Shown piece after piece: positions 1 to 8,462 of a stretch of DNA of 44,593 bases. The DNA is from a virus: IMG/VR virus record IMGVR_UViG_3300023223_000423, positions 1 to 44,593 of that record, one strand, 5' to 3'. How positions within the stretch are numbered: the stretch's first letter is position 1; every line of letters begins with the position of its first letter. A model generated the notes under the pieces. That model was not told the origin of the DNA and ran no database searches. It saw nothing but the letters and a program-made list of their open reading frames with translations. The translations under genes were made by a program, and so were the position numbers.

Positions 1-53
1 GGATGGCATAGGGCTATCGTTACCAAGCGAGAGATTGATGAAATCACAATCAT
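1..53. repeat. Terminal direct repeat, copy 1 (circular assembly overlap)
   Basis: These 53 bases are identical to 44541-44593. The repeat runs into the first codons of the scaffold gene, so the sequence closes into a circle of 44540 bp. A repeat this short and partly coding is what an assembler leaves on a circular or circularly permuted genome. P22-type headful packaging would give such a contig. It is unlikely to be a physical phage terminal repeat. Confidence 0.9.
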
Positions 54-1078
54 TGGCAGAGCTGAAAGCAGAAAACGTTGAATTAGAGACAGCAGAAACA
101 GAAGAGACTCCAACCCCTCCGCAAGCGGTTGAAGAGGACACTGAAGAAGTTGTTGAAGAGGAAACGGCTGAGGAAGAAGCAGAGGACACTGAAGAGGCTG
201 CGGAGCCTACCGAAGAAGAGCCTGAAAAAGCCGAAGTAGAAGACTGGATGCGGGGTGATGACCAACCATCTGATGTTGAGAAGAAGTTTACTGATGGCGA
301 TGTTGGCGCAGCTAAAAAGAAGCTGAGAGCCAAGCTAGAAAGTAAACATAATGACGAAACTGAACAGTTAAAAGCACGAATTAAGCAGCTAGAGCAAGGT
401 ACGCCAACGGAGCTAAGCAAGCCTAAGCGTGATGACTTTGATGATCATGATGACCCAGAAGAGGCATATCTAGACGCCTTAACTGATTACAAGATCAATA
501 AGTCTAGCGCAGCAGTACAGGCCAGCAATGCCACAGCGGCTACCCAGCAAAGGCAAGCAGCATTACAGCAAGAAACTGATAAAGCCGTCGATCAACATTA
601 CGAGCGTGCAGTTAAGTTATCGTCACAAAGCGATATTAGCCCTGAATTGTACCAATCAGCCGATCTAAAGGTCCGAGAGATGGTGGAGGCAGTAGCTCCT
701 AAGTCCGGTGACATATTAGTGGATAGGATGATTAGCACATTAGGCGAAGGATCAGAGAAGGTATTCTATAACCTGGGCGTCAATAGCGCCAAGTTGTCAG
801 AGTTTAAGAGCCGTATTGAATCTGATCTTGCCGGGGATACTATGGGCAGTGCAGCCATGTACCTAGGCCAGCTTAAGACCGAACTTAACTCACCTCAGAA
901 ACGTAAAACGAACGCACCTAAACCGGCGACTCAGATTAAAGGTGATGCTAAAACATCTAGCTCCGAAAAAGCGTCTAAGCGTAAATACGACGAAGCGCAT
1001 AAGAAGGGCAAGCAAGCAGAAGCCTTTAAGATCAAGCGAGCTGCCAAGAAAGCAGGTGCAAACACAAACTCTTGGTAA
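38..1078 (+). CDS. Scaffolding protein, P22 gp8-like role
   Basis: The gene lies directly before the coat gene and after portal, the P22 order for scaffold. The 346-residue product has a very acidic N-terminal third rich in Glu, Thr and Pro, a charged helical middle, and a Lys/Arg-rich C-terminal helical tail (about residues 310-345). Scaffolds of this class bind coat through a basic C-terminal helix-turn-helix. I chose ATG at 38; an in-frame TTG directly precedes it. Assignment rests on position, length and composition, not on a conserved motif. Confidence 0.75.
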   Translation: MKSQSLAELKAENVELETAETEETPTPPQAVEEDTEEVVEEETAEEEAEDTEEAAEPTEEEPEKAEVEDWMRGDDQPSDVEKKFTDGDVGAAKKKLRAKLESKHNDETEQLKARIKQLEQGTPTELSKPKRDDFDDHDDPEEAYLDALTDYKINKSSAAVQASNATAATQQRQAALQQETDKAVDQHYERAVKLSSQSDISPELYQSADLKVREMVEAVAPKSGDILVDRMISTLGEGSEKVFYNLGVNSAKLSEFKSRIESDLAGDTMGSAAMYLGQLKTELNSPQKRKTNAPKPATQIKGDAKTSSSEKASKRKYDEAHKKGKQAEAFKIKRAAKKAGANTNSW

Positions 1079-1090
1079 GGAGTAGCCATC

Positions 1091-2368
1091 ATGGCTCAAA
1101 CAGGTAAGATTGCGGAGGTCTTTTTTGAGGCCGTCCTTGAAACAATCGAAGACCAGACATTACTGTCTGACATGTGCGAACGGTTCGAACCGGGCGCCGC
1201 AAATATGCAGAACGCTAATAACTTTGTATGGCGTCCTGTTGAACAACAAGCCGTCATCCAACAAGGCTGGGATTTATCAGGCCTTGAGCAAGACATCATT
1301 GAAGAGACCTACCCGGCTATCCTGGTAGACCCTTATAATGATTTCGTCGAGCAACGTGCCGATGACTTACGGGATATGGAGTTCTGGCGCAGACGTGGTA
1401 AGCGTTCAGGTGCTCAGCAAGTGGTAACGCAAAATACCGCTATTGCTGAGGCGATTAGAACACAGGGGGCTCAGTACTATCGTTCTGATGCAACCAGTGG
1501 TTTTGATTTTATCTCTGAAGCGCAGGTTATTCTTAACGAGCAACAACGTACACAAACAGATCGGTACTATGTACTGAATGATCGTGATACGAAGAAGTTC
1601 GCTCAAGACTTGGCCGCACGTCAGACACTGCAAGGTAGACCAGAAGATCAAGCGTGGAGCAAGGGCCAGATCGGCTCTAATGTCGCTGAGTTTGATATCT
1701 TCACAGGTTCATTCCTACCAACGATTGCCGGTGGTGCAGCCGTATCAACCACAGTCACAGGTGATCAAAGCTTTAAACCTGAAGGTGGTAGCGTTGATGC
1801 AGTAACAGGCGTTGTAAGTAACGTTGATTATCGTCAAGCCGTTATCCCAGTAGCAGCTTCGGCTGGTTACAATATTGGTGATAAAGTCACTATCGATAAC
1901 AGCGGAACCCCTGTTAACGCAGTAGGTATCTCTGATCAAGTCGATACGGGACAGCCTAAGATATTCACCATTATTGCTAAGCCTACGGGTACGAGCATCA
2001 CGGTATATCCTAAGCCCATTGCAGTCGATGACCCTGGCTTAACATTGCTAGAAGCTAAGTATGCAAACATTGATACGCAGATTCTCGGCACAGCAACGGT
2101 AGAGCGTGTTAACAGTGACACAAGCGCTAAAACTAACCTGTTCTGGGATAGAGATGCAGTAGAAATACTATCTGGTAATATCCCTGCTAACTTGTTCAGC
2201 GAGTTCGATGGCATGAAAGTCATCTCAGAAACCATGTCAAACGGTCAAGAAATGTACATGATCTACGATGCTAATATCGAGAAAATGACATTCCGATATC
2301 GTTTATTCACATGGTGGGGTGTCACCGTAAAAGACCCACAGCGTTGTGGAATTTCTGTAACGTTTTGA
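1091..2368 (+). CDS. Major capsid (coat) protein, P22 gp5-like
   Basis: The 425-residue protein builds the icosahedral shell. It is close to the 430 residues of P22 coat and resembles that family from the N-terminus on, including a helical N-arm, a Trp-Arg-Pro element near residue 47 and a long helix around residues 95-115. It starts 12 bases after scaffold behind a good Shine-Dalgarno site (aaggag). A strong terminator follows at once, fitting a transcript tuned for very high coat expression. The middle part (about 200-300) is Gly/Thr/Val-rich beta sequence and may hold the inserted domain typical of P22-type coats. Confidence 0.88.
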   Translation: MAQTGKIAEVFFEAVLETIEDQTLLSDMCERFEPGAANMQNANNFVWRPVEQQAVIQQGWDLSGLEQDIIEETYPAILVDPYNDFVEQRADDLRDMEFWRRRGKRSGAQQVVTQNTAIAEAIRTQGAQYYRSDATSGFDFISEAQVILNEQQRTQTDRYYVLNDRDTKKFAQDLAARQTLQGRPEDQAWSKGQIGSNVAEFDIFTGSFLPTIAGGAAVSTTVTGDQSFKPEGGSVDAVTGVVSNVDYRQAVIPVAASAGYNIGDKVTIDNSGTPVNAVGISDQVDTGQPKIFTIIAKPTGTSITVYPKPIAVDDPGLTLLEAKYANIDTQILGTATVERVNSDTSAKTNLFWDRDAVEILSGNIPANLFSEFDGMKVISETMSNGQEMYMIYDANIEKMTFRYRLFTWWGVTVKDPQRCGISVTF

Positions 2369-2384
2369 GGCACTTACGAGCAAG

Positions 2385-2411
2385 GGGTTCCCTCACGGAA
2401 CCCTTTTCTTT
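2385..2411 (+). terminator. Rho-independent terminator after coat
   Basis: A perfect 7-bp stem (gggttcc / ggaaccc) with a 5-base loop is followed by tttt-c-ttt. It sits 17 bases after the coat stop codon and separates the coat from the DUF2829 gene. Confidence 0.85.
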
Positions 2412-2432
2412 AATAAAAGCAGAGGAAGAGAA

Positions 2433-2873
2433 ATGGAAAAGTTTATAGGAACAAAAATTGTATCGGCAGAACCATGTAATTCATGGAAACCATCTGGATC
2501 ATATACAATAGGTGCGGTCGGCTATAAGGTTGTATATGATGATGGTTATACTTCATGGAGCCCAAAAAGTGTATTTGAAGAGTCCTACAGAGCTAACGGT
2601 GGAATGAATTTTGGTGACGCCATAAATGCTCTTAAAACTGGGTTTAAAGTTGCTCGATCGGGATGGAATGGAAAGAGTATGTGGTTGCTCTTGGTTCCTG
2701 GCTCTCCAAGCATTAGGCCCGTTGCAGGAACTCCGTATAGCAACGCTGGACTGGTTGAACCTACGAATATAAACCCGCATATTGATATGTATACCGCAAC
2801 AGGTGATATGCAGCCCGGTTGGCTAGCATCGCAATCAGATATGTTGGCAGAAGACTGGGCTGTTGTTGAATAA
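2433..2873 (+). CDS. DUF2829 protein, Tad2-like anti-defence candidate
   Basis: The 146-residue protein has two parts. Residues 1-55 form a small beta-rich unit with a Gly-Tyr-x-Ser-Trp-Ser-Pro element near 38-44. Residues 58-146 match DUF2829: an N-terminal Phe-Gly-Asp-Ala-Ile helix, ARSGWNGK (74-81), PHIDM (115-119) and DMLAEDW (137-142). Tad2, the DUF2829 protein of Bacillus phage SPO1, sequesters the cyclic ADP-ribose signal of the Thoeris defence system. Whether this protein binds such a ligand is inference. It is an independent unit inside the virion operon, with a strong terminator on each side, as expected for an accessory (moron) gene. Confidence 0.8.
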   Translation: MEKFIGTKIVSAEPCNSWKPSGSYTIGAVGYKVVYDDGYTSWSPKSVFEESYRANGGMNFGDAINALKTGFKVARSGWNGKSMWLLLVPGSPSIRPVAGTPYSNAGLVEPTNINPHIDMYTATGDMQPGWLASQSDMLAEDWAVVE

Positions 2874-2877
2874 AACA

Positions 2878-2906
2878 GAGGGGGCGTAAAAACCCCCTCT
2901 TCTTTA
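2878..2906 (+). terminator. Rho-independent terminator after DUF2829 gene
   Basis: A perfect 7-bp stem (gaggggg / ccccctc) with an 8-base A-rich loop is followed by ttcttt. It begins five bases after the DUF2829 stop codon. Confidence 0.85.
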
Positions 2907-2922
2907 AAATAGAGGAATTATC

Positions 2923-3165
2923 ATGGCTGTTTGGGTACATAGAGATATAGACGGTGAGCTGAAAAGTGAATTAATACCAGCAGAGTTCCTTGATGGGCAT
3001 TTGGAATCGGGATGGTCTGTTGTAAAGCCTGGAAGTGAGACAACAGATATAGAGGTGGATCTGTCCTCTGAAGAAGTCCGAGAGGCCGCTAAAGAGGCGG
3101 GGCTTGAAGGCTGGGAGACTAAACGAATAGGTACACTAAAGGCCGAACTAGATGCTAAAGAGTGA
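2923..3165 (+). CDS. Small acidic protein before gp4-like gene
   Basis: This is an 80-residue acidic protein. The first half is predicted beta (MAVWVHRDIDGEL start, a Gly-Trp-Ser-Val element near 30). The second half is a charged helix ending in LKAELDAKE. Its 3' end overlaps the gp4-like gene by 14 bases, so the two are translationally coupled. Position between coat and tail accessory factor suggests a minor capsid or connector role, but I do not recognise the family. Confidence 0.65.
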   Translation: MAVWVHRDIDGELKSELIPAEFLDGHLESGWSVVKPGSETTDIEVDLSSEEVREAAKEAGLEGWETKRIGTLKAELDAKE

Positions 3166-3898
3166 GCGCATAAACTCAGCGTACAGCAAGCTAAGGATAT
3201 CAGGTCTGACGGTTCAGCCATCACCTGAAGACTTACAGCTCGGTTTAAATGAGCTTGAAAACATGATGGCTGAGCTGGAGTTCTCTCGCAATATCTGCAT
3301 GGACTATAACTTTGAAGTAACGCCCGACCCCAGTAGTTTTACCAATGTATCTAGATCCTTCTGGAACATGATCGATAATAACTTGGCTGTACGTTTAATA
3401 GCCAACTTCAATAAGCAGGTGCCTAAAGCACTAGAGATGCAGGCTTCTCAATCACTCGCTACGGCTTCGAGTATGGTAGCAGCTGATAACATACGAATGA
3501 TTGCTAACCCAGATCGCATGCCTATTGGTGGTGGTACTGCTCTTAGATACAACAAGTATCAACGATTCAATAGAGAGCAGAAGCTACCCCCTGCTAACTG
3601 TGAAACCAATGTCATGATCATTGAAGATATAGATGACTTCTTTGAAGACTTTGAGGCCTATCTCAATAGCAGTGAAACGATTAAGTCCTTTACTATAACG
3701 GCGGACAGAGGCTTAACGGTTGTCTCTAGTTCAAACAATGACCCCCGTATTGATTACCGCATTAAAGCCGATAGCAACTCTGTTACGTCTGGCACATACC
3801 AGCAAGCACGTATTGTAATCACAACCAGTACAGGCAGAGTTGAGACACGACTGATCGACTTTGAAGTGAAGCCCAAGGAAACCGTTGGGAATAACTAG
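3152..3898 (+). CDS. Tail accessory / head completion protein, P22 gp4-like
   Basis: Residues 1-160 look like P22 gp4, the first factor added below the portal to close the packaged head: the start MLKSERINSAYSKL, a helix with LGLNELENMMAEL, and an Arg/Asn-rich stretch near 125-140. P22 gp4 has 166 residues and this protein has 248. The extra C-terminal 85 residues are beta-rich and resemble a small immunoglobulin-like or decoration domain (SFTITADRG, then alternating Thr/Val strands). It starts inside the preceding gene and is followed by a terminator. Confidence 0.82.
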   Translation: MLKSERINSAYSKLRISGLTVQPSPEDLQLGLNELENMMAELEFSRNICMDYNFEVTPDPSSFTNVSRSFWNMIDNNLAVRLIANFNKQVPKALEMQASQSLATASSMVAADNIRMIANPDRMPIGGGTALRYNKYQRFNREQKLPPANCETNVMIIEDIDDFFEDFEAYLNSSETIKSFTITADRGLTVVSSSNNDPRIDYRIKADSNSVTSGTYQQARIVITTSTGRVETRLIDFEVKPKETVGNN

Positions 3899-3912
3899 TG
3901 ACCCCCATCACT

Positions 3913-3949
3913 AGCCAAGGGCTGCATCATATGGTGTGGCTCTTTTTTT
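3913..3949 (+). terminator. Terminator after gp4-like gene
   Basis: A 5-bp stem (agcca / tggct) with a longer inner loop is followed by c and seven T. The stem is weaker than those at 2385 and 2878, but the T run and its position 15 bases after a stop codon support it. Confidence 0.6.
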
Positions 3950-3974
3950 ATGTGAATTAGTTCTCATATGCGCA

Positions 3975-3980
3975 TATAAT
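3975..3980 (+). promoter_or_regulatory. -10 box (TATAAT) in the 3899-4133 gap, overlapping a palindrome
   Basis: A consensus TATAAT lies in the intergenic gap. It overlaps a perfect 12-base palindrome, atatgcgcatat (3966-3977), that could be an operator. The -35 region about 17 bases upstream is poor, so activity may need an activator. A second TATAAT occurs at 4027-4032. Confidence 0.5.
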
Positions 3981-3986
3981 CAAGGA

Positions 3987-4100
3987 GCGCGAGAAGTGAA
4001 GGGCTTGCGTAGGCTCATGAGCCGCCTATAATTTAAACACTCTTCAACCTTCCCTTCTTCTGTAGTTACGCGCCCTCAAACCATCGAGGGCAACTTTTTT
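3987..4100 (+). ncRNA. Candidate short intergenic RNA ending in a terminator
   Basis: The span between the -10 box at 3975 and the terminator at 4072-4100 has no ORF and is rich in structure. A 10-bp helix with a two-base bulge joins agaagtgaaggg (about 3991-4002) to cccttcttct (about 4053-4062). A perfect palindrome ggctcatgagcc (4012-4023) lies inside it. The 3' end is gccctc / gagggc with an 8-base loop followed by aac and six T. I infer a transcript of about 110 nt. An alternative reading is a structured leader of the giant fibre gene with an attenuator. Confidence 0.45.
4072..4100 (+). terminator. Rho-independent terminator or attenuator before fibre gene
   Basis: A 6-bp GC-rich stem (gccctc / gagggc) and 8-base loop are followed by aac and six T. 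It ends 33 bases before the start codon of the giant fibre-like gene, so it either ends the short RNA or attenuates the fibre transcript. Confidence 0.75.
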
Positions 4101-4104
4101 AAAT

Positions 4105-4133
4105 CCCTTCAAGCTTCACATGGAGTAGAAGGG
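4105..4133 (+). promoter_or_regulatory. Hairpin enclosing the ribosome-binding site of the fibre gene
   Basis: cccttc (4105-4110) can pair with gaaggg (4128-4133). This would loop out the ggag Shine-Dalgarno site (4122-4125) and abut the ATG at 4134. It could tune translation of the fibre gene. The cccttc sequence also occurs near 4053, so the short RNA and this leader can form alternative pairings. No experiment supports this. Confidence 0.35.
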
Positions 4134-7100
4134 ATGGCGTTTGAACAATTCAAACTAGACATAGCGACCAATCAATCTCGCGGCATATTCAACCAATATG
4201 TTTACGAAACCGAAGATACGACAGCTGAAACCCAAGCGGCTGGTTACTTTGAAGCCTCTCGATTTGCCAATAAAACGCCTGAAATATGGATTGGCTCCTT
4301 AATTAAATGCAATACCTCTGATGGCTTCTATACGGCCCTTATTGAGAGCGGTGGCACTGTTTCACCCATTGCTGATACAGGTCTCATAAGCACCCTCACA
4401 GACGGCCAAGTCCCCAAGAAAGACGACGCTACGGGTATGCTGGTTTATTCAGGTGCTACGGTTGATCCAGTCACTGAAGAATGGACCTTCGATAAAGACA
4501 TCAATGTCCCCACATCCTCTATTAATCTAGGTGATGTCATAACGCTATCAGAGGGTACAAGCTCTCTTTTAGATAGAGATAATGTCAGAGATCGAAATTC
4601 CGCTTCAGTTCGATCTATTTTTGATGATACAGGCTCAGAAGATCCCAGTTATTTCAAGCTAGATGCAGAGTTTAACAATGTTATCCAGCCTATCCTCACA
4701 GAAGTCATCACCACGAACCCTATTGTTACAGGATTTATACCAGCGTTTACCGCTCAGACCAACCAAGTCAAATTAAAGACCGCCGGTACTATGTCCAATG
4801 TAAGGATAAGGGTGACGGATAATGCAACCGGCATTGTTCTTAAATACTTGCCTAGCAAAGTGGTATGGGACACCCAGACAGGCGGTTTTGATTTTGTTAT
4901 TGGCGACAACACTATTGACTTAATCGAAACTGACCCAGGTTCCCCCGGCATCTTTAACGTGGGTTTGTCTCCGTTTAGGCTGGACACTGGACAACAGATT
5001 AACATCAGAGTAGAAGCGGATAATGTCGATTTTCTAGGTGACACTTTAGGTAATCCATTTCTATCGGCCTGTATACAGGAAGGCACTAAGACATCGGTAT
5101 TAATAGGGCCTGATCCAGAAGTTGATAGCCTCTCTTTACTAGGCGCCACCAATGGAAAAGTAACACTGGACGCGCCTGCTGTTGTCACTGATTACAATAT
5201 TACTTTCCCCTCTGCTGACGGCTCAACCAATGAGATATTGAAGCGTGATGCCAGTGGGAATCTACAGTGGGTTGTTGATGCAGCTGGAATAAATATCTAT
5301 GACTCAGATGGGACTATCGATACAACATCAGCACAAAGAACCGTAACGATAACGGATGCATCAGGAAACAAAGGCTTATTGTTTGAATCTACTGATGGGG
5401 GCAGTGGCATCTCAAGTGAGGTATTTTTTAGCAACGAATTAATAGATTTTAGAGTAATTACCGGGGCTAATTCTACTGGCTTCGACATCGATAATATTGA
5501 TGGCATTAGGGTTTTTGATGGCGTCAAAGATATTGGCCTATTTTACCATGCTGATTACTCAACCCAAGGCATAGCAGTTAAGGGTGGGCGCTGGATACCT
5601 GACAGAAGCTACGTCCTTAATCCTTGGAGCGATGCAGGCGGCGATTCGTCGCTGTTGTCTTGGGAGACTAAAGGCACTAACGGCGCGACTATACGATGGT
5701 TTGTTGGTGACAGTGATCCTGATGGATTTGCTACTGGCAATCCTGGTGACATGTATATCCTAGCGCTTGGTAATGATTCAGAGCTATTCCAGCATCAAGG
5801 CAGCGGGACCGACGACACCAGCTGGGCAAGATTTACCCATACGAATACACCTATTGTAGCTGATACCTTGGCCGCCACTTTAGCGGTAGGTAATGAGACC
5901 GGTGGAAACGATGTCGTCTTATCGGTGGGTGATGTTATTACAGCTGTCGATGATCTGAATATTAAAGCTAATAGCCCTGTAGGTGTTGGAAGTGGTGGTC
6001 TGCTCACCATAAAATCAGGCAATGGCGGTACTACATCTGGTACAGCAGGATCTTTGATTCTTGAAGCTGGCAGTGCACAAGGAGCCGGTGATAATTCTGG
6101 TGGTACTTGTATTATCAGTAGTGGTTCTAGCACAGGAGGCAATTCAGCTGGAACAATGGAAGTTGCTGGTGGTGATGGTGGTACCACTGGTTTTGGTGGT
6201 GATACACGTCTAAATGCGGGGGATGGTGGGTCTACTAGCGGTCCAGCAGGGGATGTAAAACTAACAGCCGGTGATTCTACATCAGGCGATGCTGGAATAG
6301 TCGAGCTTAATGCTGGTACTAGTTCAGGCGCGGACCCTGGAGGAACTATTACCCTAAATGCTGGTGCGGGTGGCGCTACCTCTGGTGCTGGTGGTGATAT
6401 AGCTCTATTGGCTGGTTCGGCAACAGGTGCTAGTGGTGATGCTGGTGATATCACATTAACAGCAGGAAATTCACTTGATACTAATATTGGCGGTGACGTT
6501 GATATTAATGCGGGTGATTCTACTGGCGGTAATGGCGGTCGTGTTCTTATTGATGGGGGTGCTTCTACTAGTGGCACAAGTAATGGCGGTTTAGTTCAAA
6601 TCACAGGTGGTACAACTACTTCCATTGGCGGAGGAGATGCTACTGGACAAGTCCATATACATACTCCCAATGCAACAAGTGGACTCAATACAGGTGACAT
6701 TTTATTAAATCCTGGAGATGTAGATACTGGAGATGCTGGCGCAATATTGATAGATGGCGGCAATTCCACAGGATCGGGTGATGCTACTAATGCAATTATT
6801 ACCGGTGGTGATGCTCATCTTGGTACGGGGCAGGCTGGTAGTTCTTTCTTGGTAGGTGGATTTAGAAATGCTACGGGTGGGGGTGGTAATGCCACTGTTG
6901 AAGGTGGTCCTGGTGCAGCATCTGGTGCCGATGGTGGTAGTGCTTTTGTAACAGGAGGCCCTGCTAACGGTGCTGGAGATCCAGACGGTGGCAATGTTGT
7001 TTTGGCTCCTGGTAGTGGTTCAGGCTCTGGTAGCACCGGTCTTTTACAGTTTGAATATCCTAGCACCACATATACATGGCCTGAAGATGACGGCACAGGA

Positions 7101-7871
7101 AGTAAAGTATTAACCTCTGATGGTGCCGGTCTGTTGGCTTTTGAAAATCTATTCTTGTCAGGGTTTGCTGATTGGCTGGGATTAGATTGGATATCTGCTG
7201 CTAGCGTAAATGTATCAGCAGGCAGCTGGAGAGATGATACTAATGTATTTAACTTAACATTAGGGATAGCGACTGATGCCGTTATTACAACGGTAGGTGC
7301 AGGAGGATTACAGACGGGTTCCTCTGAAGCGTCTAGCACATGGTACGGGGTGTACGTCATTGGCGATACCACAGGTGTAAACGCCACGAATACGCTATTG
7401 ATTCCTGATGGCACAGGATTTAGCGAGAGCGGTTATGATGTTAAGCGCCGTGTTGGCTGGGCTAGAAATGACGCAGGAAGTGATTTAATTGCTTTTACTA
7501 CAGACGGAAATGCAAGACGTTTAGAATATCAGTGGCAAGCAGGGGCAGATGATTTAGCTGCACTAGCTGGGGGTAACGCTACCACTTTTGCTGATGTCGA
7601 TTTAAGTTCTTTTATGCCAACCACAAGCAGGATGTCTTTGCTATTAATAGGAAGAGTAACCACCGCTACAGCACAATTTACGCTATTGCGGACGAATGGT
7701 ACAGCCGCTGAGGGTGATTTAAACTTCGTTCGACCTATGGATATAGTTGCCTCTACAGAGCGTTATGTTAGAGATATTGCCACCGATGCTAGCCAAATCA
7801 TAGAATACGAACAAGGTTCAGCCGGTGGTAGTACATTTATCTGGGTGCGTGGGTTCATTGATAATATATAG
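4134..7871 (+). CDS. Giant Gly-rich repeat protein, probable tail fibre or adhesin
   Basis: This 1245-residue protein is the longest gene in the window. Residues 1-600 are mixed beta sequence with no family I recognise. Residues about 617-970 are a run of degenerate Gly/Ala/Ser/Thr repeats of roughly 14-17 residues. A typical repeat reads G-G-D-I-x-L-x-A-G-x-S-T-G, which suggests a beta-solenoid or collagen-like shaft. The remaining 275 residues look globular and begin with a Trp-rich segment. It stands between the gp4-like and gp10-like genes, where P22 has nothing comparable, and is followed by a 193-residue beta protein that may be its partner. It probably projects from the tail hub or neck. 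Host binding is inference. Confidence 0.65.
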   Translation: MAFEQFKLDIATNQSRGIFNQYVYETEDTTAETQAAGYFEASRFANKTPEIWIGSLIKCNTSDGFYTALIESGGTVSPIADTGLISTLTDGQVPKKDDATGMLVYSGATVDPVTEEWTFDKDINVPTSSINLGDVITLSEGTSSLLDRDNVRDRNSASVRSIFDDTGSEDPSYFKLDAEFNNVIQPILTEVITTNPIVTGFIPAFTAQTNQVKLKTAGTMSNVRIRVTDNATGIVLKYLPSKVVWDTQTGGFDFVIGDNTIDLIETDPGSPGIFNVGLSPFRLDTGQQINIRVEADNVDFLGDTLGNPFLSACIQEGTKTSVLIGPDPEVDSLSLLGATNGKVTLDAPAVVTDYNITFPSADGSTNEILKRDASGNLQWVVDAAGINIYDSDGTIDTTSAQRTVTITDASGNKGLLFESTDGGSGISSEVFFSNELIDFRVITGANSTGFDIDNIDGIRVFDGVKDIGLFYHADYSTQGIAVKGGRWIPDRSYVLNPWSDAGGDSSLLSWETKGTNGATIRWFVGDSDPDGFATGNPGDMYILALGNDSELFQHQGSGTDDTSWARFTHTNTPIVADTLAATLAVGNETGGNDVVLSVGDVITAVDDLNIKANSPVGVGSGGLLTIKSGNGGTTSGTAGSLILEAGSAQGAGDNSGGTCIISSGSSTGGNSAGTMEVAGGDGGTTGFGGDTRLNAGDGGSTSGPAGDVKLTAGDSTSGDAGIVELNAGTSSGADPGGTITLNAGAGGATSGAGGDIALLAGSATGASGDAGDITLTAGNSLDTNIGGDVDINAGDSTGGNGGRVLIDGGASTSGTSNGGLVQITGGTTTSIGGGDATGQVHIHTPNATSGLNTGDILLNPGDVDTGDAGAILIDGGNSTGSGDATNAIITGGDAHLGTGQAGSSFLVGGFRNATGGGGNATVEGGPGAASGADGGSAFVTGGPANGAGDPDGGNVVLAPGSGSGSGSTGLLQFEYPSTTYTWPEDDGTGSKVLTSDGAGLLAFENLFLSGFADWLGLDWISAASVNVSAGSWRDDTNVFNLTLGIATDAVITTVGAGGLQTGSSEASSTWYGVYVIGDTTGVNATNTLLIPDGTGFSESGYDVKRRVGWARNDAGSDLIAFTTDGNARRLEYQWQAGADDLAALAGGNATTFADVDLSSFMPTTSRMSLLLIGRVTTATAQFTLLRTNGTAAEGDLNFVRPMDIVASTERYVRDIATDASQIIEYEQGSAGGSTFIWVRGFIDNI
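5985..7040 (+). repeat. Degenerate coding repeats of the fibre-like gene
   Basis: About 1 kb of imperfect in-frame repeats encodes the Gly-rich shaft. Units vary around ggtggtgat...gctggt with drifting length and codon use, so this is an old diverged array, not a recent tandem expansion. Its low complexity also creates long meaningless reverse-strand reading frames at 5795-6577 and 6815-7414. Confidence 0.7.
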
Positions 7872-7880
7872 GAAATAGTT

Positions 7881-8462
7881 ATGGGAACTTTGAACGCAGT
7901 AATAGAGACGGCAACAGGCGATTTGTTGAGAGTTGGTTACTCTGATTTTGAAAATGATGGCTCTTTTGATGGGGGCACTGAAACCTTCTTTGCAGATATC
8001 CCTCCTGCCATCATAAAAATTAGAGGGGTGCTTGGTGCCCTCAAAATGAATAGATGGACGGGTAGTGAGTGGGTTGAGGTTGATCAAATCGATGTGCCTG
8101 TAGGGGGTGATCTAGGTTATACCCTTGTATGGGGTGCTAATATGCAAACCACAGGTCGATACGCCCAAGTGAATGGCATAACCAGTGGTGGCCAAGAAAC
8201 CGGCCTAAGTCCAGGGAGTGAATACATTGTTCCTGCTGATGGGACTCTTGACTGTCTTACCTACAACTCAGGTACAGGTGACAACACAACTGTCTTTAAG
8301 ATCTGGAAGAATGGCGCAGTTGAACATACATTTACGGCAACTGGCGCTGGAGATTTTGAATCGGGTATTGGTCTTTCAGTAGTTGCCGGCGACTTGATAG
8401 CTGTTGAGTACGATGCAGGACAAAAACCAGCAGGTAGCGTCTATGTAGCGTACATAAACTAA
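7881..8462 (+). CDS. Beta-sandwich accessory protein downstream of the fibre gene
   Basis: This is a 193-residue protein, nine bases after the giant fibre gene. Residues 1-85 begin MGTLNAVIETATGDLLRVGY and look like a small virion-attachment or adapter unit. Residues about 95-193 form a predicted beta-sandwich with the elements TVFKIWKNG and VAGDLIAVEYDAG, a pattern I associate with receptor-binding or capping domains of marine phage tail proteins. A role with the fibre is inferred from adjacency only. Confidence 0.55.
   Translation: MGTLNAVIETATGDLLRVGYSDFENDGSFDGGTETFFADIPPAIIKIRGVLGALKMNRWTGSEWVEVDQIDVPVGGDLGYTLVWGANMQTTGRYAQVNGITSGGQETGLSPGSEYIVPADGTLDCLTYNSGTGDNTTVFKIWKNGAVEHTFTATGAGDFESGIGLSVVAGDLIAVEYDAGQKPAGSVYVAYIN

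Noticed and set aside
1-53. Physical direct terminal repeat of the virion DNA
   Set aside because: Only 53 bases and reaching into a coding region. P22-type terminase predicts headful, permuted ends, so an assembly overlap is the simpler explanation.
5795-7414. Long reverse-strand frames (5795-6577 and 6815-7414)
   Set aside because: Pro/Ala/Val-rich translations are mirror images of the Gly-rich repeats of the fibre gene.
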